DNA of 64,000 nt. Origin: Boletus sp. NGJ. Taxonomy: Eukaryota > Basidiomycota > Agaricomycetes > Boletales > Boletaceae. This document shows positions 34,421-43,983 of the stretch, one piece after another (positions within the stretch are counted from its first letter, which is position 1; each line of letters opens with the position of its first letter). A program made the translations under genes and the position numbers. Under the pieces are notes generated by a model. The model did no database searches. It was not told the origin of the DNA and worked only from the letters and a program-made list of their open reading frames with translations. The DNA is taken from positions 744,001-808,000 of the forward strand of contig JAGTXK010000027.1 of the NCBI GenBank assembly GCA_019096195.1, in the 5' to 3' direction.

Positions 34421-37400
34421 ATGCCTGCCCGCAATCAGCATTACCACTGTTTCTGCTCAGCTTGTTGTGATCATGATGAGAATGGAGTTGCCAGGAACCC
34501 TGCAGGCAGGAGCCAGCTGGAATAATATAGAAGTGTCCATCTTCGCAAATTGGTAACTCCTGAATGCCAGCCTTCTGAGAATGTGTGTAGCACGGCTGTG
34601 GTGCACCTCACCAAGTGTGGTAGCTCATTGGTACACACACCTCATCTGCTGATCCCCCATCTAGAGGCAAGATAATCTCACTCTGTTTGCTATTCCCACC
34701 TGATAACCACCTTCTAGCCCAACCTGGACTCTCTTGCTGCATGTCTTTTTTCTGCAACATTGCATGATGATGGCCCCAATCTAGGCTTGCAGCCTAGCAA
34801 ATTATGGGCTTCTCACAAGGAATACCAAGCCTCCCTGAATTCCAAGGATTTTCCACTACCAAACCTTGCTGACCTTGCTGGTGCCATCAGTCAGATTACC
34901 CTGTCAAACAAGTACTAATCTGTGCTACCCGCAACCCCCAATAGTACTGATATTCACCCCATGATAGCATACCCATTCTAGACCATTTCTCTACAGCATC
35001 AGAAATCCAAGCCCTTTCTCAATGGACCTCCCTCCCTGTAAATACTGACATATCCATGGCATGATAATGAGTATTTGTTCCTGAGGGCTGGGTAGTTACT
35101 AAGGTGCTTGCAGTGTCAGCAGAAAATTGGACAAGTGGGAAAAAAATTGTTGTATGGTGATTGCCCACAGGTGCTTGGATCAAATTGAACTTCAGATACA
35201 GCATCTCGGTCAACAACTGGTTACCTCCACCCCAAACAACTTGTGCTCAGAGTTTGTGGCCATTCAGAATGCCTTAGTCAATGTCAAGCGGCAAGCTCTC
35301 TCAGTCAAGACACAAAAGGAAGAACTATGTGCAGCGTGCTTTTTGCTAGAGAGCTGCCTTGACGAAGAGGGCCAATCAAGAACCAATGGTCCAGTTGAGT
35401 ATGACTCTGGTAAGTGTCTCTGAAATGACAGACAGTTGGAATTCATACCTAATGCCATTTCATTAGCCCATCATTTTGACCATCCCATTGATTGCTGCAA
35501 CGAAATCACACAGGTTTCACTTTTCCTCGCTGTCGTGAATGTGACCCTGTTTGGGGTCAGTTGTTACGGTTACTGAAGGGGGTACATCTTTTCCCCTTCC
35601 TTCACCTCCTGTAGGACTATGGGACAACCCATTCTTCGACTCAGATCAGGGATTCCCCCACAACACCGACTCAGGCATCGCCCCATCCGGAACCTCTTTT
35701 CTAGGAAGTTACTTGTAACTCCCTTTTCAGGAAGCTACCTGTTTGGTATGGACACTGCCTCCCCTATTTCATTTGATATATGTCTTCTTCCTTTTTAATC
35801 TAATCATAGACATTGCCTCCCTGGCTGTGCTCTCTCATACACAGCCTAGTACTCCTACTTTCCCCATTCAGACTCATGCCTTGATCCTTTTATAGTAATC
35901 TTTCGTCTGCGACTTACAATTACTATATTTGTTATGAAGCCTGCCCTAGATGGGCAAGGCCTATAAATAGAAACACAGGCCCTTCATGTAACTCTAACCT
36001 AGATCTACACTCCTTCCTGTGTAATCTACAGAGCTTCTCCCACTAAGGTTCCACTTCACCTCAGAAGCCTTTCCCACACTCTGGAGGTGATCGCCCTTGT
36101 GCTCATGATCATCCTTCTCATCACTTTGCACTTGTGCGCCATCATTGCCACTACCCGCTTCTAAAAGCTTTGGCAACTCCAATGACCAACAGAGGTTGGT
36201 CCGTGCAAGGCTGGGACTCCACCACCACCCTTTGTCGACAGAGGTTGACTCGTATTGGTTAGGACTCCGCCACTGACCCCGCAAGCCCGGGACTCCACCA
36301 CCGGCACTAGGCCATGTAAACCCAGAGAGCTAGTCTGTGGAAGGCATTAGTCTCTGGCCTTTGCATCCAGTCTACTCTTCCTTCTCAGAGGATTGTGCCA
36401 CCGTTGGTAAATCCAAGACTCCGCCATTGGTCATAGAGGTAACGACAGGATTCTACATAAAGCTAGCAGCAGTCCCCAGTCAGAGGAATCATTGGGCCTC
36501 TGGAGGTATTTTCCCCTCAAGTCCTGCTAGTCCTATAATCAAACAGGGTTGATTATATGGGAATGTGTCACATTGTTACCTGGCATAACATCAGTCGTGC
36601 ATGCAGAGACTTTTTCCTTAGGATTATATTGCTCATCCTCAGCTTGGCATTCAAACTAGTTGGCTCAAAAGCTGAAACCATTCGTGAACACACCCTCACA
36701 CAAATTCCCATGACTGTGAAGGCAGCATTGTCCCGATTCAACCTCAAAAGTTGCACCACCACATATGTGGTTTGTCCACAATGCAACTGCACTTACAAGC
36801 CCTCCTGCAATGAAAGCTCCAATTCCACCTATCCCCTCCATTGTGCCAATAAACCCTGACTAAAGAGGGTAAAGCCTGTAACACTATTCTTGTGTGTGAC
36901 CCAAATGGTGGTTGTAAAAATTCCTGTTAAATCTTTTGTCTATCACCATTTTCACGACTACTTGGCCATGTTGTTGATGAAACCAGGATTAGAAGTTCTC
37001 GTGGACAAACATTGCAATGAACTCACAAAAGTTGCTGAGGAACCAGTGCCCACTACTGTGAAGGATATGTGGAATGCTGAGTTTCTATGTACCTTCACTG
37101 GACCATGTGGTTGGTTATTCATTGATCATGGTGGCAAAGGCCATCTTTTGTTCTCCTTGAACATAGATTTTTTCAACATGGAGGGAAACCTTCAACACAA
37201 CGCAACAACCTCCTGCAGTATCATATCATGCGCCTGTTTAAACCTACCCATGGATATTCACTACAAACTGGAGAATATGTACTGTACCTTGCTGGGATCA
37301 TTCCAGGCCCACATGAACCCTCAGGAGACAAACTCAATTTCTTCCTGGACCTCTTAATTGATGACATGGTAGAAAGTTGGGATAGGGGCATGCATTTTTC

Positions 37401-39395
37401 TTGCACTGCCTCAGAAGGTCAGTCTCGTATCACATGTTCTGCTATAGCTTGTGTTGTCTGTGATCTTCCAGCGATGAGGAAAACCACCCAATTAGCTGCC
37501 ACCACTAGCCATTTATTTCTATTGCAGTGCTTGTCACTGTTTTCACTTGTCAACTCTTGGCAGGACAGACACAGGCTCTTCCCAATAGACATTTCATGAC
37601 AAGGACACCTTGTGCCATCATGCAGAAGCTTACAGGGCCACTTCCTCTGCTAAGTGCCGCAAATTGTTCATTCAACATGGTGTTCGGTGGTCATCACTTT
37701 GGTGTCTTCCATACTGGGACCCAGCCAAACAATTGGTCATTGACTCTATGCATTGTTTGCTCAAGAGACTAGCTCAAGGCCACTTTCATGAATTTCTAGG
37801 GCTTACCACCACTATTGCAGCCAAAGCACAGACTGATTCAGACTTGCATCCAGTGTTTACCAAAGATTTCCACTGTTCTACATTGGCTGAGACTGAACTC
37901 AGTATGAGTGACCAGAAACACGTCAAGAGCATTCATTCATTGCTTCTTAGTGCCATGGATAATCATAGAGATGGCAAGGAGGATCTGTGCATCAAGCAAC
38001 ATTTCGCTGCCTTGGAATGCAAGCTGGCTATGAAGAATATAACCTCTCTGAAATTCATGGCCAAGGGGCTTAAGTTGTCACCGTCACATGGACAGGGAAG
38101 GGTGTACAAAGACCATTGGATTAAGACACTCATTGAATGGGTGGGTACACTACTACAGCTACCTCTGACATACATCTAACAGTTTATTCAGTGAAAGACA
38201 AAGCCCATGAATGCCCCCCCCGAAGATCCAGATATCCACTCTGCCCATAATGCAGCATATCCAACAAGTCATCGCTGAAACAGATACACCATCTTGGCTG
38301 AGATCAGTTCCTCGTATCTTTGGTGAGACACAAGCAGAAACTCTGAAGGCTGATGAATGGCGAACTATGACAATGGTCTTCCTGCCACTGGCACTCATCA
38401 GCCTATGGGGTGAAGGGTTGGTACATCCATCAAAGAAGGTGGCAGATCACCTGTGACACATTCTTGACCACACTATGCTTCTTGTCTCAGCAGTTCAAAT
38501 CGCTTGCTATCAGGTCATGACAGCATCTTGGATGGCAGCATATCAAACCTGCATCACATCATGGTTGGCTGATTTGAAATAGGTTTTGCCAGATGCTCCC
38601 TTCCACCCAAATGGGCATATGGCATGCCATATTTATGACTACCTCAAGCTTTTTGGACCTGTTTGCTCTTGGTAGTGTTTTCCATTTGAGCATCTCATTG
38701 GTCAGCTACAACGCTTCCCGACCAACCATAAATTTGGTTTGTTGAAGAAGTAACATTGACTCTCACATACTGATAATCTACAGGCGAACTTGAAGAGACA
38801 ATCTTACAGTTCTTTATTCAAGGGGCCAGACTTCATGGCTGGCTTTTCTGATCTGATTTCCTGCCTGCTATCAGGGAATGCCTAGCACTGTTCAACAAGC
38901 ATGTAAACAGCAATACCCATGAGCTCATGAACATGTTTACCATGCCAAATACTGTCGGTGATAAGCAGCAGCAGCCTACCCCCCACGACCTTGTTCCTCA
39001 CACTTCCCACAGTCACATTGAGTTCAATGCCCATTATCAGTTTGGTGGGATGCTCTTCAGTTGCCATTCCACTCATACTGGCAATAGCCTGGTAATGTTC
39101 TTCCCATCAGGTAGTGGTACTCTGATTTCTAGCTGTATTAAATATATTTTCCAAAACAACAGTCAAATCCAATTTGCTGTTTAGTGTCAGCTCCCTGCTG
39201 ATTTGAACACTGTTGATCCTTTCTGACACTTCCCTTACTTCCTGGCACATTTGTACTCTAAAGATCTGGATTCCAGTCCTGAGATAATTCATCCAGCAGC
39301 AGTGGTATCACACTTTGCTCAATGGCGCTTTTCTGCTGACCATGTAGTTGTTTTAACATTAACAAAGGTATGTTGTCCATTACATCAAGTACTCT
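34421..39395 (+). pseudogene. CACTA/Tnp2-like transposase, degenerate, split by a solo LTR
   Basis: Starts MPARNQHYHCFCSACCDHDE (Cys/His cluster) at 34421. After the solo LTR it continues CRDFFLRIILLILSLAF, TTTYVVCPQCNCTYKPSC, FVYHHFHDYLAMLL, LLFSLNIDFFNMEGN, SCACLNLPMDI, LAGIIPGPHEPSG, CVVCDLPAMRKT, STLGRTD, GVRWSSLWCLPYWDPAKQ, VIDSMHCLLKRLAQGHF, then KADEWRTMT, HIYDYLKLFGPV, FPFEHLIGQLQRFPTNHK. The YWDP...D.MH and PFE.LIG..QR blocks are hallmarks of Tnp2-family transposases. Its 3' end (HFAQWRFSADHVVVLTLTK) is about 150 bp from the right inverted repeat, as expected of the autonomous gene. Stops and frameshifts are numerous. Confidence 0.8.
35562..36590 (+). repeat. Solo LTR (about 1029 bp) inside the transposase gene
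   Basis: Begins TGTTACGG, ends GGCATAACA, and is flanked by a perfect 5-bp duplication TCAGT (35557-35561 and 36591-36595). Skipping it joins VVNVTLFGVS to RACRDFFLRI in one frame, restoring transposase-like sequence. A TATA-like CCTATAAATAG lies near 35968. It has no coding and is a different family from the LTRs of Gypsy A and B. Confidence 0.88.
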
Positions 39396-39533
39396 TCAAT
39401 CTACTTATTCCTGCTAACTTAGGACTGATCACAGAACTAGCAAGTTGTATCCATATACTATGCTGAGAGAAATGTAGTGACTTTTGCTGTTCCCACATCT
39501 GAACTTTGAAGGGATTGTTGGGCCATATTGCTG

Positions 39534-39872
39534 GGGATGACAGCACTCTGGGCACTCCATTGCCCACTTAGTGGACAACCAGTGCCCATCATCTGCCCAT
39601 ATGGCACCCACTGTGTCGCCCAATAACTTTTCAACCTTTTAAAATATTAAGTTTCATGGACTACTTACAAGCTAACCAAAATTATATATTCTATAGTTTG
39701 TAAAACTCTTCTATCTTAGATAATGTTAAGTAAATTTCAAAATATAATATTTTGTTGCATGAAACATGCTTTTGGAGAAGATAAGCTTGTTGTGAAAATT
39801 ATGGCATCCATAGATGTTATTATTTTCTATTTCTTTATGTGATACTGAGAAGTTTCATGATAATATAAGATT
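39534..39872 (-). repeat. Right terminal inverted repeat, inner segment
   Basis: Inverse match to 18946-19281, including GGCGACACAGTGGGTGCC and the AT-rich segment. It stops at AAGATT (39872), where a 3.9-kb insertion begins; the rest of the repeat is at 43803-43904. Confidence 0.9.
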
Positions 39873-39953
39873 CCTTGCAGTATTATGTGATCCCTCAGAA
39901 TATAAGATGAGCCAGTGGCTCACTATTGGACTGAAGGCCCAACAGGGGGGGTT

Positions 39954-40140
39954 ATAGCAAATTCTTGCTGCATGCCTTCAACACTGCGCTTGAATTCGGT
40001 AGGAGTGTTTTGTAGTGTTAATAGCAAATTCTTGCTGCGTGCCTTTGGCACTGTGCTTGAATTCAGTAGAAGTGTCTTGTAGTGTTAATAGTGAATTCTT
40101 GCATTGTACCTTTGGCACTGTGTTTGAATTCTGAAGAACT
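39954..40140 (+). repeat. Three tandem copies of a 67-bp unit
   Basis: Units start ATAGCAAATTCTTGCTGC at 39954 and 40021, and ATAGTGAATTCTTGC at 40088 (the last partial). Each ends AGTGTTTTGTAGTGTTA or similar. Non-coding. Confidence 0.88.
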
Positions 40141-40153
40141 TGATATTTGACAT

Positions 40154-40440
40154 ATGATGCTCAATCAAATAATGTGGTATGCCTGGATATTGATCAACAG
40201 ATACAGGAGGATGGTTCTAAAATGTTCAATGAATGCTGTGTGCATGATAGATACACAACATGTATATAATAATCTACCCTTAGAGCATCAGAAACATTCT
40301 AAGCCATCTGAGAAGAAGGACCTGGATGGTGACAGGAAGGGGGGGAGCCAATTTGATGCTGATCACGTTCAGCTTGGCGACCAGCATTCCATGCATGTTG
40401 AGGAGAAGTTAGAGGAGAAGCCCTGATGTTAAAGTAAAAC
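40154..40440 (+). repeat. Diverged duplicate of 42370-42640
   Basis: Both blocks share GGATAT..ATCAACAG, CAGGAGGATG, GATGACGGGAAGG-like text, GATCACATTCAGTTTGGC (GATCACGTTCAGCTTGGC here) and a GAGGAGAAG end, in the same orientation. The copies are about 2.2 kb apart. The segment between 40441 and 41120 shows no gene. Confidence 0.6.
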
Positions 40441-41120
40441 ATCAATTACACTACATAAAAGAAGGCTGCATGGATTCCTTACATCAAACACAAAGTCACA
40501 CTTTATCAGAAGGATATCCAGTCAACAGCCAACCTGGACTATCCTTGTCCTAACCAAAGTATATATGTATGTAGTAAAGATAGTTACTTTACATAGACTC
40601 AGCCAGGGGACTGCACAACCACAGTGGCTCCTAGTCATCCTTCACAAACCAGGCATGATCCCAGCACAGACTAATCACCCTCAAAGGAGAGGACTAAGAA
40701 AACACTATGTAATCAAGACACAATTCTGCCCTTCCAAGGGGCTCCTCTAAAGGCAGTGAGGGAAAAAGAAAACAAAATCTTAGGTAATGACCCAAGGCAC
40801 CACTTAATGCTGTGGATGGCATGGTAGAGCGATAAAAGATGTGAGAGGAGGTGTGGAATTGAGAGAGTTGTCTTTGAGTCGAGGGGAAAGATGGTGATCA
40901 GATGGTGATCAGTCGATTTCGCATGCTTGTGCTGTGGCTGTGTTATGGTCAGTCAGACTGGTGAACAGATGGCGGGGGAGGCAAGCAGGAGGTGAGCCAC
41001 ATGACAAAATGTATTGATTTGTAAAGTAAGCAAACTAAGCTGCACTACCAAGAAAGCCAAAAGAGGCGAAAGAGGCAACGGGTAAGTTTGGAGGCCCAAC
41101 ATTGGCCGCTCAGTTTAAGA

Positions 41121-41670
41121 CTAGTGCTTTCACCCAGACTGTTGTGCCTTTGGCACAATCATGCGATTTTTATTGGATAGAGTTCATTCATGCTATTGTG
41201 CCTTCGGCACAATCATCTAAGTTTGTTGAAAAGTTCTTAAACTTTGTTGAAATCTCTAAGTATATGTTTTCTTCTTCAAGTTAAATAGCAATGTTGTTAC
41301 AAAGTATAGTACAAATCATATTTCCAAGTTTCTAAATACTTCATTCCAAACTACATTTGTAACTTTGGTATCTTCTTGATCATCAGGAAATAGAACCTTG
41401 ATATTTCTAGGATGAATACAACATGAAAGTGCCACATATAGCTGTTTATGAGAGAAAAGAGGTGACCTCAAGTTGATACCAACATGTTTCAGTGTCTGTC
41501 CTTGTAACTTATGGTCATAGCATAGGCCAGGTGGACAGGAAATTGCAACTGATGAAATGGAACAGTGGAATCCTCCAAACCACTATCAAGAGCCATGTGA
41601 GGAATAAAGACCATATCATTGGCATTGACATTGCCTAACTGCTTGTTGCTCTTGCTGTCCATGCTCCTCC
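41121..41670 (-). pseudogene. Helitron 3' end with Pif1-like helicase C-terminus
   Basis: Minus-strand text reads NDMVFIPHMALDSGLEDSTVPFHQLQFPVHLAYAMTI (41640-41500), then TLKHVGINLRSPLFSHKQLYVALS and PRNIKVLFPDDQED (to about 41320). This is the C-terminal part of the Pif1-type helicase of Helitrons. Beyond the gene the minus strand has a hairpin TTGTGCC-AAA-GGCACAA (41158-41142), then 17 nt, then CTAG at 41124-41121 followed by T: the Helitron 3' signature. A second, similar hairpin lies at 41195-41213. The Rep domain and 5' TC end were not found. Confidence 0.72.
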
Positions 41671-42439
41671 TCTTCTTGCTGCTCCTGAATAAGTCTTTGA
41701 TAATACAGCTCATGTCTTTGCAATGCTTGATGCTGCTCCTCAGCAACTCTTTGATAATCTAGCTCTTGTCTTTGAAATACTTGTTGTTGCTCCTCCATGA
41801 TTCTCTGGTGATATAACTCTTGCTGATGCAATGCCTCTTGATGAAATATCCTAAGCCTTTGTTGATGCTCCATTTCTTGCCTCAGTAATAGCTGTTGCTG
41901 CAACTGCAATTGGTGATGATGATCTTGCTACTCCTGTTGTAATTGTTGTAATCTCATAAAATGCTCATGTTGTTGTTGTTGTTGCTGAACTTGCTGATAT
42001 CTCTGGTTTTCTGCCTCATGTCAAAAATAAACAACATGTTGTGGATTTTGTAGAAGAGGCTGAGCAGGACCAGGATCAGAATACAGTTCAAAGGAGCGAT
42101 TTTGTCTTTGATTGCATCACCTGTTATGAGTACGATTGAATTCTTCCAAAAGTTGAGCATTGTAATCTATCCAAGCACCCATTTGAGGGAAATTTTGAGG
42201 CTGTGGAGGGGGTGGTACAAATGCTTGATAGGATTGTTGTTGATTTGGCAGCATAGGTGGCTGAGGAAAGAGTGGCAACATTGGATGTGGAAATGGTGGT
42301 GGTGGTGGTGGTGGTGGCACATCATTAGGAGGAGACATACGATTCCAATGTATATGTTGCATGTCATGATATGCAATCTGATGACAGGGAATTCCAGGAT
42401 ATCAATCAACAGGAACAGGAGGATGAATCTAGAATTCAA
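41616..42439 (-). other. Gln-rich and Pro-rich low-complexity frames
   Basis: A minus-strand frame (41909-41616) is a Gln/Glu/Leu-rich coil with repeated units of the type QELYHQRIMEEQQQV. Upstream, 42362-42117 gives a Pro-rich stretch from a GGTGGT run (PPPPPPPPFPHPMLPL) and FPQMGAWIDYNAQLLEEFNR. Stops separate the two. They could be exons of one disordered protein captured by the Helitron, or simple-sequence DNA with open frames. The region 42640-43375 has no gene. Confidence 0.35.
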
Positions 42440-43519
42440 AGTTAGCTTTTGAATAATTATAAGATATCAAAATAAACTCACCATCAAAGCAGCAGGTATT
42501 GGTTGTATTACAGAATGAGGATGATGACGGGAAGGAGGAGAACCAAGCAGACGTTGATCACATTCAGTTTGGCAAGCAGCAGATTGTGCACATTGGGAGG
42601 AGGTAAGAGGTGAAGACCTAAGCAAAAATTTATACAATATGTCAATAAAGGATGCATGTAGAAATACCTACATTCTTAGTCAAAGATTGAAGATTGAAGA
42701 TATGACACAGTCCAGATAGAGCAAAATCAAGGTCCAAGTGGAAAAGTCCAAGTCCAAGAGAAAAAATTCAAATTCAAAGGATGAAGGGTCCAGGTCCAAG
42801 AGAAAGGGTCCAGATATGGCCAGTCTTCAGAAAGGTAGTCAAGGATGCACACCAATCACTCTGTTTTACATAGCAGTGCCAAGAGTTCACTAAAAGGCAA
42901 CCAGGACAGGAGTATGACAGAGATAAAGGCAAAATGCCTGAGACAAAGTGAAAGGTAACAGCAAGAAAGAAAAGACAGATCAAAGACCAGTCAGTCTCCT
43001 TGGCAGCCTCCAATCAAGTCTCTGCTCTGTAGTGCTATCAGAGGTCTCAGGACAACCAGCAAACACACAGAGTTGAATCTGTGAAGCCAGGTAGTAGAGA
43101 CTTGATCACACTTCTTCCTAACCAACTGGTTTTCACACTTGGCACACTATAGTGAAGCAGAGATCAAGTGCCTAATCCAAAGACTTACACTTTCACTCTT
43201 GAAAAGTCCTTATCAACTGTCAGATCTGTTATCAGATGACAGCCAGAACATCAATCAGATGGTATTAAACTTACAAAGAACACTCAGAGACTTCAAATAT
43301 GGGCAGGTGTAGCAAAGGTGTGGATGAATTGTGTCAATTATGTAGACACAGTGTAGAATGTGAGGAATTGCAGTAGTCAGGTCGTCGCGCAGTTGAGCAA
43401 CTCCAACGCGGTCGGGCATTCCACATATGGAAAGCGGCTGTGCTACCGCCCTAGTACTGAACGGACAACAGATTCGCTGCAAGCGAGCCACATGGTTTTT
43501 GATGCACAAAAAAGGAAAT

Positions 43520-43777
43520 ACACGTGGGACAGCTGCCATAGACGAAACACCCGAAATACGCGAAATAGCCGAAATACGCGAGAAAAGCGTCGGATAAGTG
43601 TCGTTACACGTGGGACAGCCACCATAGACGAAACGCCCGAAATACGCGAAATAGCCGAAATACGCGAGAAAAGCGTCGGATAAGTGTCGTTACACGTGGG
43701 ACAGCCACCATAGACGAAACGCCCGAAATACGCGAAATAGCCGAAATACGCGAGAAAAGCGTCGGATAAGTGTCGTC
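43520..43777 (+). repeat. Three tandem copies of an 86-bp CpG-rich unit
   Basis: Units begin ACACGTGGGACAGC at 43520, 43606 and 43692 and end AAGTGTCGTT (or GTCGTC). Copies 2 and 3 are almost identical. Each has internal sub-repeats CCGAAATACGCG. CpG is frequent here, unlike the surrounding decayed DNA. Confidence 0.93.
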
Positions 43778-43802
43778 ACAAACGCGTCGTCCGCTAACTT
43801 AT

Positions 43803-43904
43803 AGATTACCTACACCTCCAAAACAGTTACCCAAAATATTTAATAATCTAATTACATTTCATAATGTATTCTCAGGCACTTTTAATGTTGAAAGTCCCGG
43901 TGTG
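43803..43904 (-). repeat. Right terminal inverted repeat, outer segment
   Basis: Inverse match to 18846-18947 (CACCTCCAAAACAGTTACCC, CATTTCATAATGTATTCTCAGG), ending GTCCCGGTGTG at 43904. It stops 80 bp before the carboxypeptidase start codon. Confidence 0.9.
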
Positions 43905-43983
43905 TATAAGAAACGTGGATGCCATTTTCCCGAGTAGCTTACGTTCTGCGCGCCATTCCACAAGTTTCGTTCTGCCAGCACAG

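Larger units (their letters stand above)
39873..43802. mobile_element. 3.9-kb insertion splitting the right inverted repeat
   Basis: Compared with the intact left repeat, the right repeat is split exactly between AAGATT and ACCTACACC. The word AGATT occurs at both junctions (39868-39872 and 43803-43807), so it may be a 5-bp duplication. The insert begins CCTTGCAG and ends CTAACTTAT, with no obvious inverted or LTR termini. It contains 67-bp repeats, a Helitron tail and helicase remnant on the minus strand, a Gln/Pro-rich frame, and a CpG-rich end with 86-bp repeats; it is probably composite. Confidence 0.75.
18846..43904. mobile_element. Large CACTA-like element bounded by inverted repeats (about 25 kb with nested insertions)
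   Basis: The left repeat (18846-19281) starts CATACTGGGACTTTCAAC; its inverted partner ends at 43904, reading CACACCGGGACTTTCAAC on the minus strand. Outside lie CATAA (18841-18845) and TATAA (43905-43909), a 5-bp near-duplication differing by one transition. Inside, a CACTA/Tnp2-like transposase runs toward the right end, with other TE genes on both strands and an internal inverted-repeat block at 23434-30825. Without the 3.9-kb insertion, the solo LTR and possibly the internal block, the original element would be much shorter. The classification rests on transposase motifs and CAC-type termini. Confidence 0.68.

Noticed and set aside
43360-43683. 107-aa ORF with RNTRNSRNTREKR repeats
   Set aside because: The repeated peptide is produced by the 86-bp tandem repeat and its internal CCGAAATACGCG words; no start context or splice support.
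39873-43802. Whole 3.9-kb insertion as one Helitron
   Set aside because: The CTAG terminus and hairpin fall at 41121, well inside the insertion, and no TC start or Rep domain was found, so only the 3' part is called Helitron.
18841-43909. Classical CACTA 3-bp target duplication
   Set aside because: No 3-bp identity directly abuts both ends; the best match is CATAA/TATAA with one mismatch, so I report it only as a near-duplication.
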